Part shown: positions 34,938 through 35,755 of the stretch, in pieces | How positions within the stretch are numbered: the stretch's first letter is position 1 | Layout of the letters: each line of letters begins with the position of its first letter | Source of the DNA: an uncultured Campylobacter sp. | GTDB lineage: Bacteria > Campylobacterota > Campylobacteria > Campylobacterales > Campylobacteraceae | NCBI RefSeq assembly: GCF_938017615.1 | Contig: NZ_CALIJA010000058.1 | Location: forward strand, 1-35,755 | Direction: 5' to 3' | DNA length: 35,755 nucleotides | Program-made: the position numbers and the translations under genes | Notes under the pieces: model-generated | What the model was told of the DNA's origin: nothing | The model's database searches: none | What the model saw: only the letters and a program-made list of their open reading frames with translations

Positions 34938-35537
34938 TTAGACGGTTTTAGAAAAGCGCTTTTCGCCCAAATTTTTAACCATATACTCATCAAAGCACAT
35001 CGCGATATTGCGGATCAAAAGCGTACCGGTGGGCGTTACGGAAATTCTATGCGGCGAGACTTGTACGAAATCCTTTAGCGCCTCAAGCTGTTTTAGGCTA
35101 GCACCAAAATGCTCGAAAAATTTTATCTTAAATTTCTCCTCGATCGCCTCTATATCGACGCAGAAATTACTCATCAGCCCCATAATCACCTCTTTGCGCA
35201 GCAGATCCTCTTCATTTAGCAAAATACCCCTGCAATACGGCAGCCTGCCTTCATCGATCGCAGCCTCGTAAGCGTCCATATCTTTGAAATTTTGCGCGTA
35301 GTGGCGCGCGCCCTCGCCGATGCTGGTTAGCCCGATGCCGATCAGATCGGCGCCGCCCTTGGTCGTATAGCCTTGGAAATTACGGTGCAGCGAGCCGTTT
35401 TTAAGCGCGGCATGAAGCTCGTCCGCGGGCTTTGAGTAGTGATCCATGCCGATCATCTCATATCCGTTCGCGCTCAAAAAATCGTGCGTAAATTTTAAAA
35501 TTTTATAAATTTGGCGCCGCCTCGCCTCGCTGCTGCG
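34938..35537 (-). pseudogene. hemN: Oxygen-independent coproporphyrinogen III oxidase, C-terminal third only
   Basis: The open stretch encodes RRQIYKILKFTHDFLSANGYEMIGMDHYSK, RNFQGYTTKGGADLIGIGLTSIG, NIAMCFDEYMV and ends EKRFSKTV. This is the C-terminal part of HemN (full length about 450 residues), a radical-SAM enzyme of anaerobic heme synthesis. Upstream there is an in-frame TAA at 35538-35540. The catalytic radical-SAM core (CxxxCxC, Gly-rich strand, and so on) is absent from the remaining 215 bases, which instead hold the end of another gene (stop at 35586-35588). So roughly two thirds of the gene is missing at this site. It could be a real deletion or an assembly collapse. Confidence 0.75.
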
Positions 35538-35585
35538 TTATGTCCATGCCGAATGCACCCGGCGAGAGCGGTAAAATTTAGCTGC

Positions 35586-35705
35586 CTAATCTTGCAAAAA
35601 TTTCTTATCGATCAGATCGTAGTTTTTATACAGCCTACGCAGCTCGTCTCGCAACTCCATCAGCGCAAAGCCGAGCAGATTTTGCTCACGCCCTTTCCTT
35701 AAATT
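35586..35705 (-). other. 3' end of a small unknown gene upstream of hemN
   Basis: The frame reads REQNLLGFALMELRDELRRL, YKNYDLIDKKFLQD and a TAG. It is charged and protein-like, open back to a TAA at 35706-35708 with no start codon, so the true N-terminus is in another frame or lost. From memory, C. jejuni has a small hypothetical gene just upstream of hemN (Cj0993c-like), and this may be its counterpart. No function known. Confidence 0.35.
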
Positions 35706-35755
35706 TTATTTTGAAGCATAGCTTGAAATTTGCCCAAATTTAACCTGCGAGTTGA

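Overview
The window looks like an epsilonproteobacterial (Campylobacter) chromosome. The evidence is the protein sequences themselves (RpoB, RpoC, EF-Tu, Tpx and an Fe-S reductase next to HemN), separate rpoB and rpoC genes (fused in Helicobacter and Wolinella), TATAAT-type promoters mostly without an obvious -35, and a base composition high for the genus. An oral species such as C. gracilis fits best, but that is an inference. I see no prophage, CRISPR array, insertion sequence or clearly new multi-gene defence system.

Region 1 (1-7.8 kb) holds accessory genes that read intact. They are the 3' end of a DMT-family permease, a convergent znuCB-like metal ABC importer without its binding protein, an overlapping three-gene operon (SAM methyltransferase, di-heme cytochrome c peroxidase, membrane PAS-GGDEF-EAL protein), and a CorA-like transporter with a small cytosolic protein that ends in a strong terminator.

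Region 2 (7.8-15.4 kb) is notable for gene decay. An Ogt-type alkyltransferase, an HchA/Hsp31 glyoxalase III, a second alkyltransferase-like gene, a small unknown gene and thiol peroxidase Tpx each carry a frameshift or nonsense codon. Intact genes among them are a four-helix membrane protein, a Tat-signal peptidase E and a DUF4272 protein. The long spacers hold only remnants.

Region 3 (15.4-32.7 kb, minus strand) is the ribosomal/RNA-polymerase supercluster. In transcription order it runs tRNA-Thr(TGT), tRNA-Tyr(GTA), tRNA-Gly(TCC), tRNA-Thr(GGT), tuf, rpmG, tRNA-Trp, secE, nusG, rplK, rplA, rplJ, rplL, rpoB, rpoC, doxX-like, rpsL, rpsG, fusA. A consensus sigma-70 promoter drives the front. 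Hairpins sit after tuf, before rplJ, between rplL and rpoB, after rpoC and after fusA. All these genes read intact.

Region 4 (32.7-35.8 kb) has a small membrane coiled-coil protein, a long spacer with a compact candidate structured RNA, an Fe-S/CCG-domain oxidoreductase, and a hemN gene reduced to its C-terminal third, directly after the end of a small upstream gene.
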